Origin: Eshraghiella sp045124255
GTDB lineage: Bacteria; Bacillota; Clostridia; Lachnospirales; Lachnospiraceae
Length of the DNA stretch: 51,215 bases
Direction: 5' to 3'
Assembly: GCA_045124255.1 (NCBI GenBank)
Contig: JBGVLM010000038.1
Coordinates: 1-51,215, forward strand
The position numbers and the translations under genes were made by a program. The notes below the pieces were generated by a model that saw nothing but the letters and a program-made list of their open reading frames with translations, made no database searches and was not told where the DNA came from. This document shows positions 1 through 8,937 of this stretch, piece after piece (positions within the stretch are counted from its first letter, which is position 1; each line of letters starts with the position of its first letter).

Positions 1-463
1 CATATATGTACAGCTTGTATTTTCTTTGTCTGTAATCATACGGAAGATAATCTGACGGGTCATCTCCATAGTCATCCAATATGCTCAGTTTTTTCTCTCC
101 GTCAAGTTCATATTTAACCTTGATGTAATAAACATTCTGATATTTATAATTAAACTGTAAGCTTCTCATCGCACTTTTAAAGTTTCGCTTCTTAAACTTT
201 ATATCCGTAATCTGACACTCAACTTCACGCCCTTTTTTCAATGCGGTCTTACGTTTTATTGCATACGGAAGCCACAATAAACTGACTACTAATTGTAATA
301 CTATATGCACTACCAGAAAAAGACGTATTCCACCCATTGTTGTATTATTTCCATGATGATACTGGTATATCAATATCCCAAGGCTAATTAGTGTAAATAC
401 AGCCAGTCCTATGTTGATGCCATAGAGTCCTTCCTGCTCTTTTTTGAGTCTTATTTTTAACAT
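1..463 (-). CDS. Membrane protein of unknown function, 3' end cut by window
   Basis: This partial gene encodes at least 154 residues and runs off the left edge of the window. The ATG (461-463) is preceded by GGAGGA at a good distance. The first about 70 residues hold two hydrophobic segments, near residues 15-32 and 46-67, separated by a short polar loop. After them comes a basic, soluble beta-rich region. I do not recognise a family. The start lies 13 bases after the stop of the large VWA gene upstream, and the ribosome site fills that gap, so the two are probably cotranscribed. A membrane protein with a cytoplasmic or wall-facing soluble domain is all that can be said. Confidence 0.75.
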   Translation of the reverse strand, partial: MLKIRLKKEQEGLYGINIGLAVFTLISLGILIYQYHHGNNTTMGGIRLFLVVHIVLQLVVSLLWLPYAIKRKTALKKGREVECQITDIKFKKRNFKSAMRSLQFNYKYQNVYYIKVKYELDGEKKLSILDDYGDDPSDYLPYDYRQRKYKLYIY

Positions 464-476
464 TAGTTGTCCTCCG

Positions 477-3400
477 TTATTGGTTAAGGTATGCACCTGA
501 AAAATTTTCTTTTACAACTATACCATTGGCTTTACATAAACCCACAACTCTATCAATGGCATCAGCACACATACTGTCAATATCGCTTACACCATATCCC
601 TTAATATAATCTATTAATTTCATAATATAGCCATTTTCTCTGTATGTTTTTGCAAACTGGTCTTCTGCCACAATTCTTAACTGTCCAAGAATCTGCAACC
701 ATGTGTTTACTAAATCGTTTGTTATATAAAATCCTTCTGATACTTTATTATCCACCAATAAATTTTCAATTTCCTGTGCATATTTCATTGCTGAACTTCC
801 ATATGCAACAAGATATATGCTTTCCTCATTAACAGTTCCTGTATGAAATATCAGATTACTTATACTCCATACAATATCTATAACTCTTCCTATTGGTGTT
901 TTAGACAAAAACTGTGTTGCGACCATATACCCGGCTCCATTATTGACCTCATCAAATATTGCTGCCGCCTCTGAAATATAGAGTTTATTTGCATCATCCA
1001 TTGCAGAATGTAAATCCAATGCTGCCACCTTCATAAAATCATTATTATATTCAGCAGATGAAACATAAAGTAATAGTATTTGTAATTCATCCTGCTGTTG
1101 CAAGCCAATTTCTACAGATGAATACAACTCTATTATCTCACTTGTATTTAATACAATTTTTCCTGTATCTAATGCCAATGAAATTCCATTAAAAATTTTA
1201 TTTATTCCTTTAACAACTTTTTGTGGAAAAGCTTTTCTTATCCTGCCGAGTTTATCTTCCATGTTTCCAAAAACATTTACTTCTTTTATTTTGCCATCAA
1301 TTATATCTCGACTATCAATTAATTTATATATATCATTTTTAACTTCCCCAAGCTCTTTCTGCCAGCCAATATTATCTGGTTGCTTTTCATAATCTAAAAG
1401 CTTTTTTCTTAATTCTCCTAGTCTATCTGTTTTTTCTTTGCAGTCTTTCAAATCTGCCACAAGAATATCATAGTCCGTAATTTCTTCCTCAACTTGTTGT
1501 ATTGCCATTATGTAATCCGCAATATAATATATTAAATCCAACTCTATTGCTTCCATACAATCTATCGTCTGCTGTAACATCATTGCTTCATATGCGGCTT
1601 CATTATATATAGTCATAAACGACAACAAGGCTTTCTTATAATCATTAACATAAGAGACTTTAAAATTTCCAATAACATTACCTCCATAAATCCTTGCTCT
1701 CAGCCACCAGTCATTCTTGTATTCGTTGACAAAATCAGCAGACCAGTACATATCGTTTTCAATCAGCTTATTAACCACATTAGCTCTTATATTTTGAATC
1801 TGCGGGTCTGTTCCGCAATCAAGCTCTGTTTTATCATTAAATCCGTCACCATCTGTGTCTGCTTTGGCAGGATTTGAAATCATTTCAATATATACCCTTT
1901 GACCAATTGTTTTTATCTCTATTTCATCTCCATTTTTTATTCCATCTCCATCAAAATCATCATTTTTCTGAAACTCCTCATAACTTCCAATTAATTGCGG
2001 TATAATATCACCTGAATAAAGCCGTAATTCCCCACTGCATATTAATTTAGCATAGTAATCAGACAAATTATCATCATTGTCATCTGCTTTGTAATCTATT
2101 GTCTGCTCTTTTATTACTTCCATTTTCTTCTTAATTTCTTCTGATTTTAATATGTGATAGTAATTTCCATTTGTCCCTTGTGCTAAAGAACTTAATATAC
2201 CATTATCAACATTTCCTAATCCTATTGCATAAATCATTATATTATTAGCTTCTGCTTTTTCTAATAACGGCTTATAATGTAATTCAAAGGTTGTTGGCTG
2301 TTGGTCTACGCCATCTGTAAACAATATAATTATTTCTTCTCCCGGTTCATCGTCTTCAATTAAAACATTTATACCTTTATTAAGTCCGTCATGTATTGCT
2401 GTTCCACCTCCTACTTCCAAATTCCCAATACGTCGCCTTAATAATTGCTTATCATTTGTAAGATTACATAATACAGTTCCACTAAAATTAAATTCCACAA
2501 TAGATGCTTTATCATTTTCTCCCATTAAATCTACAAATGTTTTTAATGACTCCCGAATACAATTCATCGCGTCTCCATGCATACTACCTGAAGTATCTAC
2601 AACGAATACAATTTTTAAATTAGAATTAAAATCTTTGTTATCTGACGACTTTCTTATGTCATTTGTCCACATCTCTTCAATCTGAGTCTTATCCAAAAGA
2701 ATATATGTCGAGAAATGTGGCAACTCTGCAGTAACATAATTACTCCTACCATCCCAATCAGTCTCAATCTCTTCAAGCCCTTTTGTTGTCTCATTAAAAT
2801 AATATATTGTAGGATTCAGATTTTCCTGTTTCAGATAACTCTCATCAAAATAGTATTTTATCTTAGCTTCTTCAAAATCTCCATCTAGTCCGAAATCAAA
2901 CCCTTTTCCCATATATCCAGGGAGAGATACGCTAAGATAAATGCTGTCACTTTTATGTACATCCATTGTAAAACTCTCAATAATGCTACCCGAAGCCGTC
3001 AGTTCAATTTCTACTTTATTATAGAATCCTTTACACTCGCTTTTATAAACTACATTAGAATTATAGGTTAAAGGGTCAGTATTATTTTCTATTTCCCATT
3101 TGTCACTAATTCCATCTCCGTCCGTATCACGACTCAATGGATTGGTCATATATACTTTTACCTCATCATAATCTTTTAGCAAATCCCCGTCTGAATCCAT
3201 GGTGCAGTTGTCTGTTCCGAATTCTTCCTCTTCAGCATTGCTAAGTCCATCTCCATCAATATCCTCTTCTCCGTCATAGATTCCATCTGAGTCAGAATCC
3301 TTTTCATTTGGATTTGTTCCTATAATAACAAGCTCCTCATAATCCGATAATCCATCTTCGTCACTATCTGCCTTGTCGGGATTGGTTCCATACATTTTTT

Positions 3401-4193
3401 CCAGGAAATTATTCAATCCATCATTATCAAAGTCAGAAAAATCAATATCAAGATTCTGCATGTTATTATCGCAGTAATTATAAATAATGATATATTCATT
3501 TGAAACATAACCATTTTCATATTCTACCTGAACATTAACATTATTTATTCCTATTACAAGTCCAAAATCCTCTACCGTAAAATTATCCTCCAATTCAATT
3601 TTACGTTCAAGCACCTCATATCCTGTTTCATTAGTTATTATAATACTTCCACTCGCGGCTTCATTCGGCAGCTTTATTATTCCTGAAATTTCTTTAAGTT
3701 CCTCTTCTACATAATACATATCATTTCCGCTGTCATATTCAAGCTTATCCTTTGACAGTTCAATTCCATACAGTGATGTGTTTATCGGCGTTTTCTCAAT
3801 GTCGTCTGATTTTTGCTGTTCCGTCACGTTTTCTATCGTAGTTGCAGGTTCGGTCACGTTTTCGGTTAATATCGGATGTTCGTTTCTCTCGTCTGACATC
3901 TGCGAATCCACTTCCTGCTGTTTTGAGGTTGGAGTCTCTGTTTTATTTACTTCTGTTTGTTCTACTTTAAAGTCTACCTGATTCTCCGTAACAGGTTCTG
4001 ACTCAGACAGTTTTAAATCAACCAATTCGCCTTCCGTAGTCTCTGTCGCTATTGCATTTGCTTTTTCAGCGTTCTCCTCACCCTTCCTCTTGTCAACTCC
4101 GTGTAAAGCAAGAAATCTTACATACAAGAATACAATTAAACCAATAGCAATTACCAATATTATACTTTTTATCGTTTTCTTTGTTCTCTTCAT
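477..4193 (-). CDS. Membrane-anchored von Willebrand A / calcium-repeat protein
   Basis: This 1238-residue protein is probably exported and anchored by its N-terminus, which has a basic stretch followed by one hydrophobic segment (about 6-27). Next is a Thr/Glu-rich linker (about 40-140), then a block of thrombospondin type-3-like calcium repeats with D-x-D-x-D-G cores (about 250-375). A VWA domain follows (about 526-700) with an intact MIDAS: DTSGS at 533-537, GGGTA near 595 and FTDG near 624. A second pair of calcium repeats lies at about 745-797, and the last 430 residues are mostly helical with no family I recognise. A GTG five codons upstream is in frame, but AGAGGA lies just before the ATG chosen here. 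A role in surface adhesion or protein-protein contact is inferred from the domains only. Confidence 0.85.
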   Translation of the reverse strand: MKRTKKTIKSIILVIAIGLIVFLYVRFLALHGVDKRKGEENAEKANAIATETTEGELVDLKLSESEPVTENQVDFKVEQTEVNKTETPTSKQQEVDSQMSDERNEHPILTENVTEPATTIENVTEQQKSDDIEKTPINTSLYGIELSKDKLEYDSGNDMYYVEEELKEISGIIKLPNEAASGSIIITNETGYEVLERKIELEDNFTVEDFGLVIGINNVNVQVEYENGYVSNEYIIIYNYCDNNMQNLDIDFSDFDNDGLNNFLEKMYGTNPDKADSDEDGLSDYEELVIIGTNPNEKDSDSDGIYDGEEDIDGDGLSNAEEEEFGTDNCTMDSDGDLLKDYDEVKVYMTNPLSRDTDGDGISDKWEIENNTDPLTYNSNVVYKSECKGFYNKVEIELTASGSIIESFTMDVHKSDSIYLSVSLPGYMGKGFDFGLDGDFEEAKIKYYFDESYLKQENLNPTIYYFNETTKGLEEIETDWDGRSNYVTAELPHFSTYILLDKTQIEEMWTNDIRKSSDNKDFNSNLKIVFVVDTSGSMHGDAMNCIRESLKTFVDLMGENDKASIVEFNFSGTVLCNLTNDKQLLRRRIGNLEVGGGTAIHDGLNKGINVLIEDDEPGEEIIILFTDGVDQQPTTFELHYKPLLEKAEANNIMIYAIGLGNVDNGILSSLAQGTNGNYYHILKSEEIKKKMEVIKEQTIDYKADDNDDNLSDYYAKLICSGELRLYSGDIIPQLIGSYEEFQKNDDFDGDGIKNGDEIEIKTIGQRVYIEMISNPAKADTDGDGFNDKTELDCGTDPQIQNIRANVVNKLIENDMYWSADFVNEYKNDWWLRARIYGGNVIGNFKVSYVNDYKKALLSFMTIYNEAAYEAMMLQQTIDCMEAIELDLIYYIADYIMAIQQVEEEITDYDILVADLKDCKEKTDRLGELRKKLLDYEKQPDNIGWQKELGEVKNDIYKLIDSRDIIDGKIKEVNVFGNMEDKLGRIRKAFPQKVVKGINKIFNGISLALDTGKIVLNTSEIIELYSSVEIGLQQQDELQILLLYVSSAEYNNDFMKVAALDLHSAMDDANKLYISEAAAIFDEVNNGAGYMVATQFLSKTPIGRVIDIVWSISNLIFHTGTVNEESIYLVAYGSSAMKYAQEIENLLVDNKVSEGFYITNDLVNTWLQILGQLRIVAEDQFAKTYRENGYIMKLIDYIKGYGVSDIDSMCADAIDRVVGLCKANGIVVKENFSGAYLNQ

Positions 4194-4380
4194 TATTTTT
4201 CCTCTCACATTAATATATACCCCTCTATATAATAAGTACGAAAAAATTTTCTTTTGTTGCGTTTTTTGAAAAAAATTCGAAAAAAATTTTTTTAATGCTA
4301 AAAATATGATGTTTTCATCAATTAATTACTTTAATCTGTCTCGAAATATGATAAAATAATCTTATAAACAGGAAAGGCTG

Positions 4381-5322
4381 ATGCGTATGATTACTAAGAA
4401 CGAATTTACATTTCCTTCCCGTAATGGAACTGATAAGATTCATGCCTATACATGGATGCCGGAGGATGGCAATGTCAGGGGAATATTTCAGATTATTCAT
4501 GGAATGCAGGAATATGTTGAAAGATATGAGGAATTTGCAATTTTTCTTGCAAAAAACGGATTCCTTGTAGTGGGTGAAGACCATCTGGGACATGGCAAAA
4601 CGGCTGCTACCGATAAGGATTTGGGATATTTTACACCTCATGACGCTGATACCGTTCTGGTGCGTGACTCTCACAGACTTAAGAAAATAATTGAAGAGAA
4701 GTATCCCGGAGTTCCTTATTTTATCATGGGACACAGTATGGGTTCTTTTATCCTGCGAAAATATCTCGCAATGTATGGTAAAGGAATATCCGGTGCAATC
4801 ATTGCCGGTACGGGCTGCAAGCCTGCATTTGTAACCGGCAGTGCAATTTTTCTGACAAGGGTGTTAAAGCTTTTTAGGGGCGACAGATATAAGAGCCGTT
4901 TTATTACCAAATTGGCTTTTGGTTCATATCTTAAGAAAATACCGGATTCTAAGACCTCAAGCGACTGGCTTACAAGGGATGAGGAGGTTATTAAAAATTA
5001 CCGCAATGACCCGTTATGTACATTTAAGTTCACCGTCAACGCCTACAGAGCATTATTTAAGCTTATCAGATACGTTTGCAACCCGAGAAATCTGACCAAA
5101 ATTTCCAAGGATATGCCTATTTTAGTTACGTCAGGTATGGAAGACCCGGTCGGCAATTATGGCGCGGATTCGGTTAAGGTAAGCGAGCAGTATAAGGCCC
5201 TCGGAATCAAGGATGTGACTCTCAAGCTTTATAAAGACTGCCGGCACGAAATAATCTCTGAGCTTAACAAGGAAGAGGTTTACAAGGATATTTTAAATTG
5301 GGTAAATGCTCATATTAATTAA
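4381..5322 (+). CDS. Alpha/beta hydrolase, lysophospholipase / monoacylglycerol lipase type
   Basis: This 313-residue serine hydrolase resembles the PldB / monoglyceride lipase group (Hydrolase_4). The nucleophile elbow GHSMG is at 117-121 with Ser119. The oxyanion-side HG motif is near residue 40. The likely acid is Asp255 (MEDPVG) and the likely base His289 (CRHE). It has no signal peptide or membrane segment, so it is probably cytoplasmic and acts on lysophospholipids, monoglycerides or a similar ester. AGGAAAGG precedes the ATG, and a second ATG two codons later is equally possible. It is one of the few genes left of the origin that run against the fork. The exact substrate is not visible. 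Confidence 0.85.
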   Translation: MRMITKNEFTFPSRNGTDKIHAYTWMPEDGNVRGIFQIIHGMQEYVERYEEFAIFLAKNGFLVVGEDHLGHGKTAATDKDLGYFTPHDADTVLVRDSHRLKKIIEEKYPGVPYFIMGHSMGSFILRKYLAMYGKGISGAIIAGTGCKPAFVTGSAIFLTRVLKLFRGDRYKSRFITKLAFGSYLKKIPDSKTSSDWLTRDEEVIKNYRNDPLCTFKFTVNAYRALFKLIRYVCNPRNLTKISKDMPILVTSGMEDPVGNYGADSVKVSEQYKALGIKDVTLKLYKDCRHEIISELNKEEVYKDILNWVNAHIN

Positions 5323-5391
5323 ATTTTATGAATTAAAAATAAAAAATGCGGACATAATTTTATGGTAAAGAAATTCAAAGGAGTCTTAATT

Positions 5392-6372
5392 ATGGACATC
5401 GCATTTTTTGGAACAAAACCTTATGACAGACTGTGGTTTGAGCCACTTTCCAAGGAATACGGCTGTAATATTCATTTTATTGAATCCGGTATTTCGGATG
5501 ACACCGTAATTCTTGCAAATGGCAGCAACGCAGTCTGTGTTTTTGTTAATGACTATATTACAGAAAACATTGCAGAGAAATTGTCCGGTATGGGCATTAA
5601 ATTAATTCTTCTTCGATGTGCGGGATTTAACAACATAGATTTAAAAGCTGTAAAAGAATTGGGAATGACCGTACTGAGAGTCCCAAGCTACTCACCTGCT
5701 GCCGTTGCAGAGTTTTCGATGGCGGCAATTCTTACGGTTAACCGCCAGACACACCGTGCATACAGCAGAACCCGCGATTTTAACATGAGCATAAATGGTC
5801 TTATGGGAAGGGATTTAACCGGCAAAACCGCAGGTGTAATCGGAACCGGCAAAATCGGACAATGCATGATTGATATTTTTAACGGATTTCATATGAAAGT
5901 TCTTGCTTATGATTTATATCCGAACGAAAACCTTGATGCCGTATATGTTTCACTCGATGAGCTTTTTGAAAAATCTGACGTTATTTCACTTCATTGTCCG
6001 CTTACAAAAGAGACTCATCATATAATAAACAAGGACTCCATCGAAAAGATGAAGCCCGGAGTTATTCTGTCCAATACCTCAAGAGGTTCCCTGATTGATT
6101 CACAGGCACTTGTTGAAGCCCTCAAATCAGGTAAAATCGGTGCTGTTGCACTGGATGTATACGAGGAAGAGGACGGCGTTTTTTATGAAGACGTTTCAAA
6201 TGAAATCGTGCAGGACGATACACTTTCCCGTTTATGCACTCTTCCGAATGTACTCATTACCTCCCATATGGGATTTTTTACCAAGGAGGCAATGCAGGCA
6301 ATTGCAGTTGAAACCCTTGAGAATGCTTTTGCTTATGAACACGGAATGAAGCTTATTAACATTGTACAGTAG
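5392..6372 (+). CDS. ldhA: D-lactate dehydrogenase (D-2-hydroxyacid dehydrogenase family)
   Basis: The protein has 326 residues and the fold of NAD-dependent D-2-hydroxyacid dehydrogenases. It has a GTGKIG dinucleotide-binding loop at 151-156, Arg231 in the NTSRG motif, Glu260 and His292, the usual Arg-Glu-His catalytic set. The stretch around 258-292, with an inserted acidic loop and an SHMGF motif, resembles the E. coli LdhA subfamily rather than phosphoglycerate dehydrogenase. The expected reaction is pyruvate + NADH to D-lactate. An upstream in-frame ATG at 5362 exists, but AAAGGAG sits just before the ATG at 5392. The TAG stop directly abuts the stop of the convergent gene, with no spacer. 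Confidence 0.85.
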   Translation: MDIAFFGTKPYDRLWFEPLSKEYGCNIHFIESGISDDTVILANGSNAVCVFVNDYITENIAEKLSGMGIKLILLRCAGFNNIDLKAVKELGMTVLRVPSYSPAAVAEFSMAAILTVNRQTHRAYSRTRDFNMSINGLMGRDLTGKTAGVIGTGKIGQCMIDIFNGFHMKVLAYDLYPNENLDAVYVSLDELFEKSDVISLHCPLTKETHHIINKDSIEKMKPGVILSNTSRGSLIDSQALVEALKSGKIGAVALDVYEEEDGVFYEDVSNEIVQDDTLSRLCTLPNVLITSHMGFFTKEAMQAIAVETLENAFAYEHGMKLINIVQ

Positions 6373-7488
6373 CTATTCCAAAACAAAATATGTAAGATAC
6401 CATTCCTCGCCGCTCTTTTGGAATAAAAGATTATAGTTAAAAATCTCTTCATACGCCTCGTCCTCATCGGCTTTGTATATCTTTCCGTAATATTTACAAG
6501 AAAAAAGCGTGTCACTGTATTTTATATAGTCCGATACGCTTTCTTCAATTATTTCAACCGTATCCGGATGCCATCCCCATGTAATTGAATTCTGCACATC
6601 CCAAACAACTTCATATGCATCCGAACCGGCAGCAAGATATTTACTCACCTGATAAAAACTTAACTTATTGTAAATATTCATTATGTAAGCGTGACATGTA
6701 TCAATAACCCTTGTTTTGACACTTTCGGTAAAATTCTCTGAAGCAGTGGATATATAACTGATTTTTTCTTCGTCCTCCACACATTCCGTAATTTCATTGC
6801 CATCAATGTCTTTTACGGTGATTTCCGGTTTTACAAGACAATTACCTAAGTCATATGTCACATATTCTATAACAGAGCCTGAAAGTTCTTTTGCCTTTAA
6901 TGAAACAGCGTCTTCAATCGTAGTTACAAAATAACTGTCTTCTGAAAGCTCATCCCTTATAAGTTCTGTACCATTTACAGTTATTGTATAATCACTTAAC
7001 GCCAAAAGAGAATACTCCATGGTATCTACACTGTCCGTATCAAATGCAAAATCCCTTATCTGCCACTTATGAAAACCGAATTCATCGTTATTTCCTTCAG
7101 CTTTGAAAGATACCACCGCAATTCTCGTATCTCCTGCCAAAATATCATATACCGGCATAACATTGGTATATTTCTCGTTCTCTTTATATGTTATTTCCCC
7201 AAAAAGCGTTGTAAAATACTCTGCAATCTGCCCGCTTGTATTATAATTTCCTATATTTGCGGCACCATATTCTTCCACATATCCGAGTACGGTTTCATAA
7301 TTCCAGCTATTAATTAATTCCTCCGCATAAATTTGTGGATTACCACCGGCTTTTGCCTCATTATATGCTGCCTGATATTTCTCAAGTCCATTCCACACAA
7401 AAACTGCAATGACAGCGATTACTGCACCAAGAAGTGTAGTGTAAATTAACAACGCCCACTTAAAAGTAAATCCTTTTTCTTTCTTCAT
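6373..7488 (-). CDS. Membrane-anchored protein of unknown function
   Basis: This 371-residue protein has a basic N-terminus and one hydrophobic segment (about 11-32). The rest is soluble, acidic and aromatic-rich, presumably outside the membrane. I do not recognise a family. The alternation of short helices and beta-rich stretches is compatible with NTF2-like or similar repeats, but that is a guess. The start has a near-ideal AGGAGG six bases upstream. It follows the phosphodiester glycosidase gene by only 10 bases, so the two are very likely cotranscribed and may act together at the cell surface. Its stop codon abuts the stop of the convergent ldhA gene. Confidence 0.75.
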   Translation of the reverse strand: MKKEKGFTFKWALLIYTTLLGAVIAVIAVFVWNGLEKYQAAYNEAKAGGNPQIYAEELINSWNYETVLGYVEEYGAANIGNYNTSGQIAEYFTTLFGEITYKENEKYTNVMPVYDILAGDTRIAVVSFKAEGNNDEFGFHKWQIRDFAFDTDSVDTMEYSLLALSDYTITVNGTELIRDELSEDSYFVTTIEDAVSLKAKELSGSVIEYVTYDLGNCLVKPEITVKDIDGNEITECVEDEEKISYISTASENFTESVKTRVIDTCHAYIMNIYNKLSFYQVSKYLAAGSDAYEVVWDVQNSITWGWHPDTVEIIEESVSDYIKYSDTLFSCKYYGKIYKADEDEAYEEIFNYNLLFQKSGEEWYLTYFVLE

Positions 7489-7498
7489 ACGCTGCCTC

Positions 7499-8563
7499 CT
7501 ACCTTACACAGATTGCCGTAGGTATTCCTCTGGCTCCGTAAATTGATGAAATTTTATTTTGGACTTCGCCATCATAATACAAAACCGTGGAGCCGCCTCC
7601 ATCCAGATTAGCGGCATTCACTGCGCCAAAATCCAGCATAACATTAATCAAATCATTCATTGACGCACCAAGGCTATGAGTCTGCCTTCCGTCAATAATT
7701 AACAACAGCACTGCACCATCACTTCTTTGTCCGATTGCCGTTCTTGGGTTGAGTCCTCCGCCCATTCCCGAAACTTCAAGCGGAGTTCCATTCATGATAA
7801 GAAATGGTCCGAAAGAAACTGCATCCCTAATCCCCCGGTCAATCGCCTGCTGCCCGGTCATGGTTCCTATAACAAAAACATTATTATTGTCAAATCCTAT
7901 TAAATTATATGTTTCATCCGGACTGCCGTATTTCATTTCTCCTTCTGAGAAAACAACACCAAGCGGTGTTCCGCCGTCACCGACACCGCCAATGTCCTCA
8001 AAACCTCCCGCATTGGTAGCAAGGGCTGCTCCGTATTTTTCACAGATGGCGGGTACGTTGATTCCCGGTTCACCATTATAATCTCCCGAAATTCCCACAA
8101 AAACTCTTGAAGGGTCCTCTACCACAATCATCGTACCGGAATAGGTTGAGCCCGAAACTTCATAAAATAATATGCCTTCCTTTTCAAAATAAGGTTTTCT
8201 GCCCTCGATTTCTATCTCAATATCCATGTCGTCATCTTCTTTGTCGGCAAAACGTATAAGAGTGGAATCTGTTATCTCATCCGTGTCTGCAACCTGATTA
8301 CGCTCCTCAATTTCTGCAATCTCTTCCTTGCTGCATACAAGATTTGCCAAAAATCCGCCCGCGCTTGATTCACGCACTGACAATACAAACAAATCCTTTG
8401 CCACAGGAGAAGGTCCGTGTGTGCATATCCACATAATTACATAAAGTCCGACAACTGCCATTGCAAATGTTACTCCTAACACTGCAAAAACGCGTCCGAT
8501 AATTTTGCAGACTTTCTTCCCGTTTCTTTTTCTTTTGTCCATTTTAACTAATTCATCCGACAT
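7499..8563 (-). CDS. Phosphodiester glycosidase family (NAGPA-type) membrane protein
   Basis: This 354-residue protein has a basic cytoplasmic N-terminus, one membrane anchor at about 22-47 and an extracytoplasmic domain. That domain carries the hallmarks of the NAGPA / DUF2233 phosphodiester glycosidase family: an NPRTAIG motif, a IIDGRQ segment, and NLDGGGS close to the C-terminus. The family includes the mammalian uncovering enzyme that removes N-acetylglucosamine from phosphodiesters. Bacterial members are usually linked to exopolysaccharide or wall glycan turnover. AGAGGA precedes the ATG by seven bases. It is first in a two-gene unit with the anchored protein just downstream. The glycan substrate is unknown. 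Confidence 0.85.
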   Translation of the reverse strand: MSDELVKMDKRKRNGKKVCKIIGRVFAVLGVTFAMAVVGLYVIMWICTHGPSPVAKDLFVLSVRESSAGGFLANLVCSKEEIAEIEERNQVADTDEITDSTLIRFADKEDDDMDIEIEIEGRKPYFEKEGILFYEVSGSTYSGTMIVVEDPSRVFVGISGDYNGEPGINVPAICEKYGAALATNAGGFEDIGGVGDGGTPLGVVFSEGEMKYGSPDETYNLIGFDNNNVFVIGTMTGQQAIDRGIRDAVSFGPFLIMNGTPLEVSGMGGGLNPRTAIGQRSDGAVLLLIIDGRQTHSLGASMNDLINVMLDFGAVNAANLDGGGSTVLYYDGEVQNKISSIYGARGIPTAICVR

Positions 8564-8673
8564 GGTAAAATCCTCTAAAATAAATTATACAGAGAATACT
8601 GCTTTGCCGCAGTGCGCTCCTCACGAAGTGTTTTCTATTTACCGGGGAATTCCATAGAAATTTCCTGATAAAT

Positions 8674-8703
8674 AAAAAAGCACTGATTTCTATCAATGCT
8701 TTT
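8674..8703 (-). terminator. Intrinsic terminator after tRNA-Pro
   Basis: On the - strand, AAAGCATTGAT and ATCAGTGCTTT form a stem with one G-U pair around a short AGAA loop, followed by TTTTTTATTT. It begins a few bases beyond the 3' end of tRNA-Pro. Confidence 0.8.
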
Positions 8704-8709
8704 CTCCAG

Positions 8710-8783
8710 TCGGCGTGACAGGATTCGAACCTGCGGCCTCTTCGTCCCGAACGAAGCGCTCTACCAAGCTGAGCCACACGCCG
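8710..8783 (-). tRNA. tRNA-Pro (anticodon CGG)
   Basis: Read on the - strand, the cloverleaf is complete: a CGGCGTG/CACGCCG acceptor stem, a D arm ending GGTAGAGC, anticodon stem CTTCG/CGAAG with loop TTCGGGA, and a GGTTCGAAT T arm. The anticodon CGG reads CCG proline codons. The discriminator is A, and the 3' CCA is not encoded because the next bases are CTG. The gene stands alone with its own promoter and terminator. Confidence 0.95.
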
Positions 8784-8795
8784 TTTACAGTGACT

Positions 8796-8824
8796 ATTTT
8801 AATTATCCTGCCATTAAATGTCAA
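8796..8824 (-). promoter_or_regulatory. Sigma-A promoter for tRNA-Pro
   Basis: On the - strand TTGACA (8819-8824) and TAAAAT (8796-8801) are separated by 17 bases. The -10 box lies 12 bases upstream of the first tRNA base. Confidence 0.8.
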
Positions 8825-8870
8825 CCCAAAGTTTTTTAATCAGAATAGTTTTTGCTTTCTTTAACGCCAA

Positions 8871-8908
8871 AACCTCTCCAAAAGTAACTACTTCCGGAGA
8901 GGTTTTTA
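8871..8908. terminator. Bidirectional-looking terminator after citrate synthase
   Basis: CCTCTCC (8873-8879) and GGAGAGG (8896-8902) form a perfect 7-bp stem flanked by A-rich and T-rich tracts on both sides. It lies 30-65 bases beyond the citrate synthase stop and would end that transcript before the tRNA-Pro promoter. Confidence 0.75.
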
Positions 8909-8937
8909 TTTGGCAATTGCCTGTATTATACAATTAA

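Noticed and set aside
3778..3981. A small + strand ORF inside the VWA gene
   Set aside because: It is an antisense shadow of the Thr/Glu-rich linker, without a ribosome site.
8553..8777. A 74-residue - strand reading frame over tRNA-Pro
   Set aside because: It is the translated tRNA-Pro sequence and its flank, a common false ORF.
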